Shown here: piece by piece, positions 42,443-51,362 of the stretch | Numbering within the stretch: position 1 is the stretch's first letter | Layout of the letters: the number at the start of each line of letters is the position of its first letter | Assembly (NCBI GenBank): GCA_965249455.1 | Contig: OZ252236.1 | Location: 3,782,001-3,846,000 of the forward strand | DNA length: 64,000 nucleotides | Reading direction: 5' to 3' | Source: Jiulongibacter sp024742395 | GTDB lineage: Bacteria; Bacteroidota; Bacteroidia; Cytophagales; Spirosomataceae | Notes under the pieces: generated by a model | What the model saw: only the letters and a program-made list of their open reading frames with translations | What the model was told of the DNA's origin: nothing | The model's database searches: none | Position numbers and translations under genes: made by a program

Positions 42443-42801
42443 TTGTTCATCTGTTTGAAAAACGTACTATTTATTCCTTTTCTTGTGAAGATCCCCTTCC
42501 ATCATATTCACCGATATTTATTTTCCAATTTCCCGTAGCTGACCAGTTATGGAAAACTAGAATCAGTGAACCAAAGAATATTAATTTTATGGTTCTAATT
42601 CCTGAATTGAGTTTCACTTGTTAGAATCTGATACAACATTTGTTAAGATGAAAAATAGCCAACAATTACGTATAAATCGTTCTAGTTTCCTCATTAGAAA
42701 GGCTTTTGATCATCTCTCCTAATTTCAAAAATAAGCTTATCTTATAATTTAATTCGCTGTAAAGTAAACTATTGATTTAACGGTAGTAGTACGAATAACT
42801 A
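42443..42801. other. Intergenic DNA between the AraC and Crp/Fnr genes
   Basis: 359 bp that must contain the AraC promoter and the end of the Crp/Fnr transcript, and include the second copy of the 24-bp repeat (42765-42788) directly after the Crp/Fnr stop codon. No strong terminator hairpin, clear TAnnTTTG box or gene is seen. Confidence 0.4.
42765..42788. repeat. 24-bp direct repeat, copy 2
   Basis: Partner of 40969-40992, same orientation with one mismatch. It lies 13 bp beyond the stop codon of the Crp/Fnr-type gene. Confidence 0.6.
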
Positions 42802-43374
42802 CTAAGTCTGTTTTTTGATTTTGCTTAAAAACTCGTGAGTGATTCCAAGGTAGTTCGCTATTTGTTTGTCGGTCAGTTTTGAAGCAATATACGGGTAGGT
42901 GGCAGTAAAGTGCAGATAACGTTCTTTAGCGGTTTGTGAATGGTTTCGCACCAGACGCCGTTGCCAAGCCACCAAAGCCTTCTGTGACATCACCCGAAAG
43001 AGTTTTTCTATCACAGGAATTGAATCATACAACGAAAGCTTATTTGTTCTGTTAATTAACAGGACTTTACTGTCTTCTAGGGCTTGGATATTTAAATCTG
43101 AGGGGGTCTGATTCATGAAACTGTCAATATCCATGAGCCACCAGTCACTGGCTGCAAAATACAAGGTGTTCTCATTTCCTTTTTCATCGGTAGTGAAAAC
43201 CCGAAAACAACCTTCCACCACGAAACCTTCGTACCGACAAACGCTGCCTTGTCTTAATAAATACTCTTTCTTCTTTAGTTCTTTGACTTCAAAGTGACTG
43301 CAAAACGTGTCCAGATCGTCCTGATTAATCTGAATATGGTTTTCAATGTTTTGCTTCAGTAAATGAAAAGACAT
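42802..43374 (-). CDS. Crp/Fnr-family (cyclic-nucleotide-binding fold) transcriptional regulator
   Basis: 190 residues. A cNMP-binding jelly roll (about 20-110) has LLRQGSVCRYEGFVVEGCFRVFTTDEKGNENTLYFA. A helical dimer segment follows, then a short HTH (LTDKQIANYLGITHEFLSKIKKQ) ends the protein. The usual arginine that contacts cAMP phosphate is not obvious, as in most Bacteroidota members of this group, so cAMP binding should not be assumed. Transcribed alone; the next gene, on the other strand, is an outer-membrane barrel 211 bp away. Confidence 0.92.
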   Translation of the reverse strand: MSFHLLKQNIENHIQINQDDLDTFCSHFEVKELKKKEYLLRQGSVCRYEGFVVEGCFRVFTTDEKGNENTLYFAASDWWLMDIDSFMNQTPSDLNIQALEDSKVLLINRTNKLSLYDSIPVIEKLFRVMSQKALVAWQRRLVRNHSQTAKERYLHFTATYPYIASKLTDKQIANYLGITHEFLSKIKKQT

Positions 43375-43585
43375 GTTTAATTATAGGGTATATGAATCTT
43401 TAATTTGACAATTTCTTAAAGGTAGTTTATTCGTTGAATTCGTTTGGCCAAATTATTTGTAAATTAATATTCAGGCATGTTTTAGCAAGGTTCGTTTACT
43501 GGTACTCTAGATTTTTTTTAATTAATTTCTTCTCCTGCCTAAACCTTTGAATTTTTCAGACGTCTTAGGGTCTTAATAATTGACC

Positions 43586-46372
43586 ATGAATAGACTTTTT
43601 ACCACTGTTTTTCTTACATTTTTTATTTCCCAGGCTTTTTCTCAAAACTCATTCTCCGTATCAGGGAAGCTAACAGACTCAAACAATGAGAGCATTGTAT
43701 CTGCTACAGTGATTTTGAGCTCGCAAAGGGATTCTACCTTTCAAAAGGCGACGTTTAGTAATGAGAACGGGGATTTTGAACTTAAGAATGTACCAAAAGG
43801 ATTTTACCTTTTAAAAATCACTTCTGTGGGCTTTGTAGCTAAAACTGAAAGGGTGCCACTTCTGGCTAATGATAAGGTGTTTTCACAGATCATTCTGGAA
43901 GAAGATTCTAAGCTACTGGGAGAGGTAGAAGTGAAAGCCAAGCAAGTAAGAGTAGAATTGAAAGGAGATACTTTACAGTTTAACGCAGACGCGTATAAAG
44001 TTAACCCTGATGCTTCCGCCGAAGACCTGGTCAAAAAGATGCCAGGGGTTCAATATCAGGATGGTAAACTGCAGGCACAAGGCGAAGATGTAAAACGAGT
44101 GACCGTGGATGGCCGGGAGTTTTTTGGTAATGACGCCAACGCGGCTCTCAAAAACCTTCCTGCAGAAATTATTGACAAAATTGAAGTTTTTGATCGGTTA
44201 AGCGACCAATCTCAATTCTCTGGTACAGATGATGGAAACACAGAGAAAACCATCAACATTGTCACTAAAAGTGGAAAAAGTAATGGGCAGTTTGGAAAGG
44301 TGTACGCCGGTTATGGCACCAATGACCGATACAGTTTGGGCGGGAATGTCAACTATTTCAATGAAGATTTAAGAATTTCTCTCATCGGCCTTTCCAATAA
44401 TATCAATCAAACCAATTTCTCCTCTGATGATTTGCTTGGGGTATTGGGCAGCAGCGGCTCTGGCAGAGGGGGAAGAGGGGGAAGACGTGGCGGTGGCTCT
44501 GTGGGGGCAAACTCAAATGATTTTCTTGTGAATGGCCAAAGCGGTATCACTCAAACCAATGCATTTGGTATAAATCTGACAGATGACTGGGGCGATAAAG
44601 TGAAATTAAATATGAGTTATTTTTATAACCAAACAGATAATAACTCCATAGACACTTTGAATCAGACGACTTTTCTGGGAGAAAATGTTAGTCAGGAATA
44701 CCGTGAATACAACGCAGGCAGCAAGCAAAACCTCAATCATCGAATTAACCTGCGGATGCAGTATGACATTAATAAAGTTAACTCACTGATTTTTACTCCG
44801 TCCATTAGCTTTCAAAATGCGGAAATCAGCAATTATATCGATGGCAGAACTGATATTGTTAACGATATTCTAAATCATACTATAACCACCTCAAGCTCAG
44901 GAAACGATGCATACAATCTGAAGTTTAACCTGCTTTATCGACATAGATTTGAGAAGAGAGGTCAGACTTTTTCTGTAGGTGTAGGAAACAATAAATCAAA
45001 CCAAGACTACCAATCCTCTCTATTATCTGAAGACCAGTTGAATATAAATGACCTGAACCTCAATCAGGAAGCTAGTAAAATTGTGCTCAATAATTCTTTT
45101 GATGTTAGGGCAGATTACTCTCATCCACTGACAGAGAAAAGTAGTTTAAGGTTTTCATATAAGACAGACTGGGCAGACAATGAATCTGATCAGTCAACCT
45201 ATGACTTTAACACAGAGACTGGTACTTTTAGTAACCTCAACGAAAATTTAAGCAACAGTTTTCTTAATCAGTACAACACCCAGACAATGAGTGCAGGTTA
45301 CCGGTACGCAAAAGGACGCGATTTTATGTTTTTCGCTAATCTGAACTATCAGGTGGCTACTCTGGATGGCGAGCAATTGTTTCCCCAGAATTTGACGACA
45401 ACCAGGCGATTCAATAATCTTTTACCTTTTGCCATGCTAAGATATTCTATAAGTAAGGAAAAGAACTTCCGAATTTATTACAGAACATCAACCAATGCTC
45501 CGAGTATCACGCAGTTACAAAATGTGGTGGACAACAGCAATCCGCTTCAACTTTCAGCAGGGAATCCAAATCTGGATCAGGAGAATAATCACAGTTTAAC
45601 GCTACGCTATAACAGTGCTAATATTGAAAAAGGTAGTACATTTTATGCCTACTTAGTGGGGAATTATACTTTCGATAATATTTCAACGATCAGTACCATT
45701 GCCCTCAAAGACACGGTTTATAACGGAATTCCATTACTAAGAGGAGCTTCTCTAAGCCTACCCCAGAATTATGGCAACAGCCAGTCATACCGTTCTTTTG
45801 TCACCTATGGCTTTCCACTTTCGGCATTGAAATCAAACCTAAATCTTAATGTAGGTGTAAACCATTCCATTACACCCGGGCTTGTGAACAATGTAGAAAA
45901 CATTGCCAAAAATACAGGCCTGACTATGGGAGCCGTTTTAGGAAGTAATATCTCAGAGCAAATCGACTTTACTGTTTCCTACAATGGCGGATACAATATT
46001 ATTAACAATACCCTTCAACAAGACTTAAACAGCAATTACTACACTCAAAATCTGGGCTTATCTCTTAACTTACTCAGCAAAAGCGGATTATTATTTAATT
46101 TAAAAGGAACCAACACTTATTTAGCCGGTATTGAAGGCTTTGAACAAAACTTCACCCTGCTCTCAGCAAAAGCCGCCTATAAGTTCCTCAAAAAAGATCA
46201 GGCAGAGATTAGCCTGTCGGCCTTTGATATACTGGGTCAAAACAATAGTATTTCAAGAGAAATTACGGCTGCCTACGTGGCAGACAATAAGTCCTTAGTT
46301 CTGAGTCGTTATTACATGCTCAATTTCACCTATAGCATCCGTAATTTCAGACCTGCTAAAAGAAGAGGCTAA
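43586..46372 (+). CDS. TonB-receptor-like outer-membrane beta-barrel family protein with N-terminal carboxypeptidase-like domain
   Basis: I use ATG 43586; the frame is open to a TTG at 43580. About 928 residues: signal peptide (ending SQAFSQ), carboxypeptidase-regulatory-like domain (about 22-105), a plug-like region (VKKMPGVQYQDGKL, VTVDGREFFGNDANAALKNLPAEIIDKIEVF) and a large barrel ending TYSIRNFRPAKRRG. It lacks the SusC signature motif and has no SusD partner. This fits the OMP beta-brl family thought to transport or secrete small peptides or siderophore-like ligands. A Gly/Arg-rich stretch (GSGRGGRGGRRGGGS, near residues 290-305) forms an unusual low-complexity loop. Ligand unknown. Confidence 0.85.
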   Translation: MNRLFTTVFLTFFISQAFSQNSFSVSGKLTDSNNESIVSATVILSSQRDSTFQKATFSNENGDFELKNVPKGFYLLKITSVGFVAKTERVPLLANDKVFSQIILEEDSKLLGEVEVKAKQVRVELKGDTLQFNADAYKVNPDASAEDLVKKMPGVQYQDGKLQAQGEDVKRVTVDGREFFGNDANAALKNLPAEIIDKIEVFDRLSDQSQFSGTDDGNTEKTINIVTKSGKSNGQFGKVYAGYGTNDRYSLGGNVNYFNEDLRISLIGLSNNINQTNFSSDDLLGVLGSSGSGRGGRGGRRGGGSVGANSNDFLVNGQSGITQTNAFGINLTDDWGDKVKLNMSYFYNQTDNNSIDTLNQTTFLGENVSQEYREYNAGSKQNLNHRINLRMQYDINKVNSLIFTPSISFQNAEISNYIDGRTDIVNDILNHTITTSSSGNDAYNLKFNLLYRHRFEKRGQTFSVGVGNNKSNQDYQSSLLSEDQLNINDLNLNQEASKIVLNNSFDVRADYSHPLTEKSSLRFSYKTDWADNESDQSTYDFNTETGTFSNLNENLSNSFLNQYNTQTMSAGYRYAKGRDFMFFANLNYQVATLDGEQLFPQNLTTTRRFNNLLPFAMLRYSISKEKNFRIYYRTSTNAPSITQLQNVVDNSNPLQLSAGNPNLDQENNHSLTLRYNSANIEKGSTFYAYLVGNYTFDNISTISTIALKDTVYNGIPLLRGASLSLPQNYGNSQSYRSFVTYGFPLSALKSNLNLNVGVNHSITPGLVNNVENIAKNTGLTMGAVLGSNISEQIDFTVSYNGGYNIINNTLQQDLNSNYYTQNLGLSLNLLSKSGLLFNLKGTNTYLAGIEGFEQNFTLLSAKAAYKFLKKDQAEISLSAFDILGQNNSISREITAAYVADNKSLVLSRYYMLNFTYSIRNFRPAKRRG

Positions 46373-46501
46373 GGATGTATTATTTCTTTTTCTGTTGATT
46401 CTTCGAAGTCGAGGTCAGCGATAAAAAAGTCTGGCTTAAACTGTCAATTTGTTTTACCTTCAGTAAACATTATTCGGTCAGGGAAGTGTTATAACTACGT
46501 T

Positions 46502-46949
46502 CTTCGAAGTCTCCGACTTCGATGCAGTGAAATAAGGTCTCCTGACCTGTCACACTACTTAGTCAACATACCCTATTCCTCTCAAACTAACTCGAAGGCT
46601 CATTCCAATTTTCTTTTTCGTTTTCTATGTTCGGTCGGGAGACCGGAAGACACCCCTGCTAAGTCGGAGACTTAGCAGAACAACGGCGTACCACGAAGTC
46701 TCGTTCTAGCGTTCTTCAAAGTCTCTGACTTCGTGGAAGTGATATAAGGTCTCCTGACCTGTCACACTACTTAGTCAACATACCCTTTTCCTCTCAAAAT
46801 AACTCGAAGGTTCATTCTAATTTCCTTTATCGTTTTCTATGTTCGGTCTGGAGACCGTAAGACGCCACTGCTAAGTCTGAGACTTAGCAGAACAACGGCG
46901 TTCCACGAAGTCTCTGACTTCGTGGTAGTGAATTCAGGTCTCCTGACCT
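46502..46949. repeat. Palindromic repeat array, left of the transposase gene
   Basis: About two and a half units of roughly 210 bp, each with four short hairpins in fixed order: CGGTC..GACCG, CTGCTAAGTC..GACTTAGCAG, CCACGAAGTC..GACTTCGTGG and AGGTC..GACCT. First hairpins begin at 46632 and 46844, the second type at 46656 and 46868, the third at 46691 (expanded by an insertion) and 46903, the fourth at 46747 and 46936. A degenerate unit lies around 46410-46520. These REP-like elements carry a common GTC..GAC core. The DNA between units is also conserved. Confidence 0.85.
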
Positions 46950-46986
46950 GATATATCTTCTCCTTTAAACCGGTAGAATTTAATGC

Positions 46987-47595
46987 TTACCAGTTTTCAA
47001 TATGTTGAATGATAGATTTAGAGCTAACCGAATCTATGATAGGAATTGAAGGCAATTCAAAGTCAAGAATTCCGGTATTACCCACAAAATTAGACGCACT
47101 CGAATACATGTATTCAGAAGCTCTTTTTACCCATCCTGCTTTTACAGGATTCATGTGGATGTAATTGATTTTCTGCCACAAAAATGGTTCAGAATATATT
47201 TCCATTGGTCTGTTTCCATATTTCCATAATTGAAAATCACTATTTCTTCTGTTACTTTTTGCAGCGAATTCAAAGCGTTTTAACATCCATTCAGACCGTG
47301 ACTCTCCGCTATTCTCTGACAAAAGATCATCTATGATATTTCTTGCGGTATACTTTTTTAAATCCCTAACTAAATCAGATAGCTTGCCAAATTTTGATTG
47401 AATTATTAAATGAACATGATTAGACATAATTACAAACGCATACAGTTCTAATCCTTTGTTCTTTTGACAAAACTTAAGGCTTTCCAGAAACAAATCCCTG
47501 TATTTTTTACGAGTGAAGATATCCACCCAGTCTACTACTGTAAAAGTTAAGAAATGTGGAGCTGCCTGATCGCCAATATGATATCCATTAGTCAT
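46987..47595 (-). CDS. REP-associated tyrosine transposase (RAYT, IS200-like Y1 family)
   Basis: 202 residues. The HUH motif is His60-Val61-His62 in MSNHVHLII, and the candidate nucleophile Tyr145 lies in KINYIHMNPVKAGWVKRASEY, both hallmarks of the TnpA_REP family. ELYAFVIMSNHVHL is near-invariant in RAYTs. The gene is single-copy in this window and flanked on both sides by the palindromic arrays, the usual context for a RAYT that mobilises or maintains REP sequences. It appears intact. Active transposition cannot be judged from one locus. Confidence 0.93.
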   Translation of the reverse strand: MTNGYHIGDQAAPHFLTFTVVDWVDIFTRKKYRDLFLESLKFCQKNKGLELYAFVIMSNHVHLIIQSKFGKLSDLVRDLKKYTARNIIDDLLSENSGESRSEWMLKRFEFAAKSNRRNSDFQLWKYGNRPMEIYSEPFLWQKINYIHMNPVKAGWVKRASEYMYSSASNFVGNTGILDFELPSIPIIDSVSSKSIIQHIENW

Positions 47596-47677
47596 GTGTT
47601 CTATGTTTCAGTAAATATAGAAAATTGAGGTTATGAACTAAAAGACAAAATGGCATTAATGTGTCGTTTTCATATAA

Positions 47678-48101
47678 CGGTCTGGAGACTGCAAGACGCC
47701 CCTTCTAAGTCTTAGACTTAGCAGAACAACGGCGTTCCACGAAGTCTCTGACTTCGTGGAAGTGAAATAAGGTCTCCTGACCTGATACACTTCTTAGTCA
47801 ACATACCCTTTTCCTCTAAAAAAAACTCGAAGATTCACTCTAATTTGCTTTTCGTTGTCTTTCTCCGGTCGGGAGACCGCAAAACACTCCTGCTAAGTCT
47901 GAGACTTAGCAGAACAACGGCGTTCCACGAAGTCTCTGACTTCGTGGTAGTGAAATAAGGTCTCCTGACCTGTCACACTACTTAGTCAACATACTCTTTT
48001 CCTCCCAAACTAACTTCAAGGCTCATTCCAATTTTCTTTTTCGCTTTCTTTCTCCGGTCTGGAGACCACAAGACGCCCCTGCTAAGTCTGAGACTTAGCA
48101 G
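47678..48101. repeat. Palindromic repeat array, right of the transposase gene
   Basis: Two full units and part of a third with period of about 189 bp and the same four hairpins as the left array. First hairpin at 47678, 47866 and 48055; second at 47702, 47890 and 48079; third at 47737 and 47925; fourth at 47770 and 47958. Units on both sides of the transposase gene run in the same direction. The array ends about 118 bp before the next gene. Confidence 0.85.
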
Positions 48102-48219
48102 AACTGACAAAACAGGCTATCAATTTATTCTTCTGCCTTAATTCGTCGAAAGAAAGCCGTCTGTTGTAGACGTTTGTTATTGATAACCAATTGCTTTTAT
48201 GCAACTTTAACAAAACCCT

Positions 48220-49299
48220 ATGAACATGAAAAAACTTTTGATACTTCTACTTCTTGCCAGCTCTGCCTTTGCCCAGACCGGCCATTATTTGTACGTGGCC
48301 ACTCCAGGTATTCGCAATTACCTTGGCTATGGAGGCCACGGTCTGGTGGTTTTTGATATCGATAACAATCATCAGTTTGTGAAGCGAATTCCCACCAATG
48401 GGTTCAAGGCCTCTGGTGAGCCGTCTAACGTTAAAGGCGTTGCTGTTAGTCAGCAATTAAACTCTATTTTTATCAGTACACTTGAGGGGCTGCAGAGAAT
48501 AGATCTTTCTACCGGGAAACTTGTATGGGAAATCCCTTTTGAGGGCGGCTGTGATAGAATGTCTATTACCCCGGATGGTAAAACGATGTATCTACCCTCA
48601 CTGGAGAAGGATTTCTGGAATGTTGTGGACTGCGAAACCGGCAAAATTATCAGTAAAATCACCGTGCATGAGCGAGCTCACAATACCATTATTGGATTGG
48701 CTGGTAGACAAGCTTACATGGCAGATATTGCTTCACCCTACTTGCATGTTGCAGACACAAGAGCACATAAAATAGTCTCCAAAGTAGGTCCATTTAGTGC
48801 TGGCGTTCGTCCTTTTACGGTTAATGGAGCTGAAACCTTGGCTTTTGTGAATGTAAATGAGCTACTGGGTTTTGAAGTGGGCGATATAAAGACAGGTAAG
48901 GTATTAGCCTCAGTGCCCGTCTTAGGCTGGGATAAAGGTCCGGTTAGAAGGCATGGCAATCCAAGTCATGGTATAGCCCTAACACCTGATGAAAAAGAAG
49001 TTTGGGTAGCGGATGGTCATAATATGCGGATTCATATTTTCAGTGCTTCGCCACCTTATCAGCAGCAAACGACCATTCCGCTCATAGATATGCCGGGCTG
49101 GATCACTTTCAGCATGGACGGTAAATTTGCCTATCCTTCCAGCGGAGAAGTTATTGATCCTGTAACACGTGAAGTTTTGACCATTCTAAAAGACGAATTC
49201 CATAATACCGTATCCAGTGAAAAAATGGTAGAGGTATTCCTCAAAGATGGTAAAATAGTGAAAGCCGGAGACCAGTTTGGATTAGGACGGGTTAAATGA
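48220..49299 (+). CDS. YncE-like beta-propeller protein, exported
   Basis: 359 residues, signal peptide (LLASSAFAQ). Starts at ATG 48220 (MNMKK) or the ATG six bases later, which is equally good. Repeated blade motifs of the YVTN/YncE type are seen: SIFISTLEGLQRIDLSTGKLVWEI, DRMSITPDGKTMYLPS, GIALTPDEKEVWVADGHNMRIHIF. No catalytic residues are visible; such propellers often bind ligands or act as scaffolds. It is a monocistronic plus-strand gene just right of the REP array. Function unknown. Confidence 0.8.
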   Translation: MNMKKLLILLLLASSAFAQTGHYLYVATPGIRNYLGYGGHGLVVFDIDNNHQFVKRIPTNGFKASGEPSNVKGVAVSQQLNSIFISTLEGLQRIDLSTGKLVWEIPFEGGCDRMSITPDGKTMYLPSLEKDFWNVVDCETGKIISKITVHERAHNTIIGLAGRQAYMADIASPYLHVADTRAHKIVSKVGPFSAGVRPFTVNGAETLAFVNVNELLGFEVGDIKTGKVLASVPVLGWDKGPVRRHGNPSHGIALTPDEKEVWVADGHNMRIHIFSASPPYQQQTTIPLIDMPGWITFSMDGKFAYPSSGEVIDPVTREVLTILKDEFHNTVSSEKMVEVFLKDGKIVKAGDQFGLGRVK

Positions 49300-49324
49300 G
49301 GGTAAACTATCATGACAACAAAAA

Positions 49325-49350
49325 CCTCTGATCTAGACTTAGATCAGAGG
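49325..49350 (-). terminator. Rho-independent terminator after the 49.4-50.0 kb lipoprotein gene
   Basis: An 11-bp perfect stem (49325-49335 with 49340-49350) and a 4-base loop; on the minus strand it is followed by TTTTTGTT. It could also help to stop the convergent plus-strand propeller transcript, though no T run follows in that direction. Confidence 0.85.
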
Positions 49351-49376
49351 TAAAAAGTACTAAGAACCTGTTAGGC

Positions 49377-50012
49377 TTAGTTGTTGCTAAAAACAGAGAC
49401 AACTTTAGTAGAGCCATCTTCAAAAACGGCCTCAATACCCACCAGACCAAACTTATGATTGGCGAAATAATTGATCTTTTGAAGTCCTGGTAAACCTAGT
49501 CCACGCTCCTCTATTTTGTAAACCTTGATATCAAAAAAGCCATAAGAATAATCATCAGTGTTGGATTTTGATATCACCTCCCTCACTACAGACTTACCGT
49601 TAATTTTGCCTTTGTATGTATCGCCCACGGCGGCATCAAATTTCACAACAGTAAAATACTCGCCATTGCTGTAAGACTGAATCCCCTCGGTGGTTACACG
49701 TCCTGGTATTTCTATTTGAGCGGTATTGCCATTCACTGTTTTAAGATATGGGAAAGAGTCTTTCCAGGCCAATAGGTTCTCATCCGTAACAGTAACATTA
49801 AGGGTGGTAGTAGAAATGCCTCCGCTTACATCACTTACAGTGGCCTCTGAAACGTTCACTCCCGGAACTGCAGTGTATAGTCTAAATGTATTCCCCAATT
49901 CGGCAAGAGAGAGCATATCGCCCCCAATTTGCTTTTCAGGACCTGCATCTCCTAGGTCGCACGAGCTCAAAGAAATTAAACTAAAAAAAAGAATTGTTTG
50001 TATGATTTTCAT
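49377..50012 (-). CDS. Putative lipoprotein of unknown function
   Basis: 211 residues, signal peptide with lipobox LSSC (Cys19). The mature part is rich in predicted beta strands: TLNVTVTDENLLAWKDSF, YFTVVKFDAAVGDTYKGKING and FANHKFGLVGIEAVFEDGS. I do not recognise the family. It is alone on the minus strand with its own terminator. Lipoprotein localisation is secure; nothing more can be said of its role. Confidence 0.75.
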   Translation of the reverse strand: MKIIQTILFFSLISLSSCDLGDAGPEKQIGGDMLSLAELGNTFRLYTAVPGVNVSEATVSDVSGGISTTTLNVTVTDENLLAWKDSFPYLKTVNGNTAQIEIPGRVTTEGIQSYSNGEYFTVVKFDAAVGDTYKGKINGKSVVREVISKSNTDDYSYGFFDIKVYKIEERGLGLPGLQKINYFANHKFGLVGIEAVFEDGSTKVVSVFSNN

Positions 50013-50104
50013 AGTGGTAAATTGTTTATTTCTAAAGATGTTTACTTTCTATCTACCTTACTATGACGCCGAATAGCACGGCATATGAGACTGCTTAGTT
50101 TGTG

Positions 50105-51226
50105 TTAAAGCGACTTCTGATAAATCCTGAAACGTTTATTGACATAACCGCCAAATTTGAGAAGCTTAGCATGTGCTTTTACATTATCTTCTAATATCAA
50201 ATGTCCTTTTACTATTCCAATTTCCGCTTCCTTGATAGTCTTATATATTTCAATACTTAGCCAATAATCTAAACCTATATTTCTATACTCCTTCTTGATA
50301 CCTCCAATCATAAGTATGAGTTCTTTACTTCGCCTCTGTGCTTTAAGAATTTTAAGAAAACCAAAAGGGAAAAGGCGTCCGTTACATTCCTGAATCCCTT
50401 TTGCGATGTCTGGCATACCAATTACAAAGGCAACCAATTCATTTTTTTCATTCAGAATGCCTTTTAAATATTTTGGAATTAGTAATAAAGCATACCTTTT
50501 GACCAAATCATCTATATCTCTCTTTTTAAGCGGATTATGTGCATAAATCTCACCAAAGAGCTCATTTATAAGATTCATTGCAGGCCGTAAATACCGCCAT
50601 ACACCCCATCGGGTCTTTAGGTCTAAAGTCTTAAGACGCTTATGATATGGAAGATAAGATTGATATTTCTCAAAATACTCTGCAGGGTACTCTTCAGGCA
50701 CTTTAATACCAAAAGAAACTAAGTCGGTTTTCTTTGTGAAACCAAAACGTTGGATAAACCCCCTTATGTAGCCATAATTGACATTGGTAACAATGAGGGG
50801 CGTGTGCTCAATTCCTTCTATCTCCAGTCCCTGTGGTTCCTTATCTGAAAAACCAAGCGGACCTACCAGCTTATCACATCCCATTTCTTTCCCCCACTTA
50901 CACACATAATTAAGCAGGGATTTTAGTACTTCATAGTTATTGATACTCTCTAAATAGTTAAACCTAACATCTTTCAGATTTTTACGCTGATTATAACCAT
51001 GAGGTATAATCGCCATTATTCGACCTACCGGTTTCTCATCAATAAAAGCTAGAAGAAGAATTGAATCTGTATTGACGAACTGGACATTTTTTTTTCTGTT
51101 AAAAAAGGCTTTGTCGTCAGAGTAAATGGGAGGCAACCAGTTCTGATGCCCATCATGAAGCTCATATGGCAAATTCAAAAATTGCTTGTACAGGTGCTTA
51201 TTAGTTACTTCCAGGACTGTTATCAT
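50105..51226 (-). CDS. GNAT-like acyltransferase-fold protein
   Basis: I prefer ATG 51226 (MITVLEVTNKHLYKQFLNLPYELHDG), which matches the usual N-terminus of this family; an upstream ATG at 51265 would add 13 residues. 373 residues without signal peptide. NWLPPIYSDDKAFFNRKKN, then LLLAFIDEKPVGRIMAIIPHGYN forms the GNAT beta strands, and a second half has LILMIGGIKKEYRNIGLDYWLSIEIYKTI and VKGHLILEDNVKAHAKLLKFGG. The acetyl-CoA pyrophosphate loop is not of the classic form. It may be an inactive or peptidyl-type GNAT. Substrate unknown. Confidence 0.7.
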   Translation of the reverse strand: MITVLEVTNKHLYKQFLNLPYELHDGHQNWLPPIYSDDKAFFNRKKNVQFVNTDSILLLAFIDEKPVGRIMAIIPHGYNQRKNLKDVRFNYLESINNYEVLKSLLNYVCKWGKEMGCDKLVGPLGFSDKEPQGLEIEGIEHTPLIVTNVNYGYIRGFIQRFGFTKKTDLVSFGIKVPEEYPAEYFEKYQSYLPYHKRLKTLDLKTRWGVWRYLRPAMNLINELFGEIYAHNPLKKRDIDDLVKRYALLLIPKYLKGILNEKNELVAFVIGMPDIAKGIQECNGRLFPFGFLKILKAQRRSKELILMIGGIKKEYRNIGLDYWLSIEIYKTIKEAEIGIVKGHLILEDNVKAHAKLLKFGGYVNKRFRIYQKSL

Positions 51227-51362
51227 TTGAATTTGACTTTTCCTAAATGTAGTAAAAGCCTCCATGTTCTGATATGATTATAGTCAGAGGTAAATAAGAT
51301 TATAAAGAACCAAAGTTTAGTTAATATTCAATAACTGAGTAATGGCTAGCAAGAAACTGATT

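Noticed and set aside
46502..48101. Arrays could be taken for a CRISPR
   Set aside because: Units are about 190-210 bp with several inner hairpins, the DNA between is conserved rather than unique, no cas genes, and a RAYT lies between the arrays.
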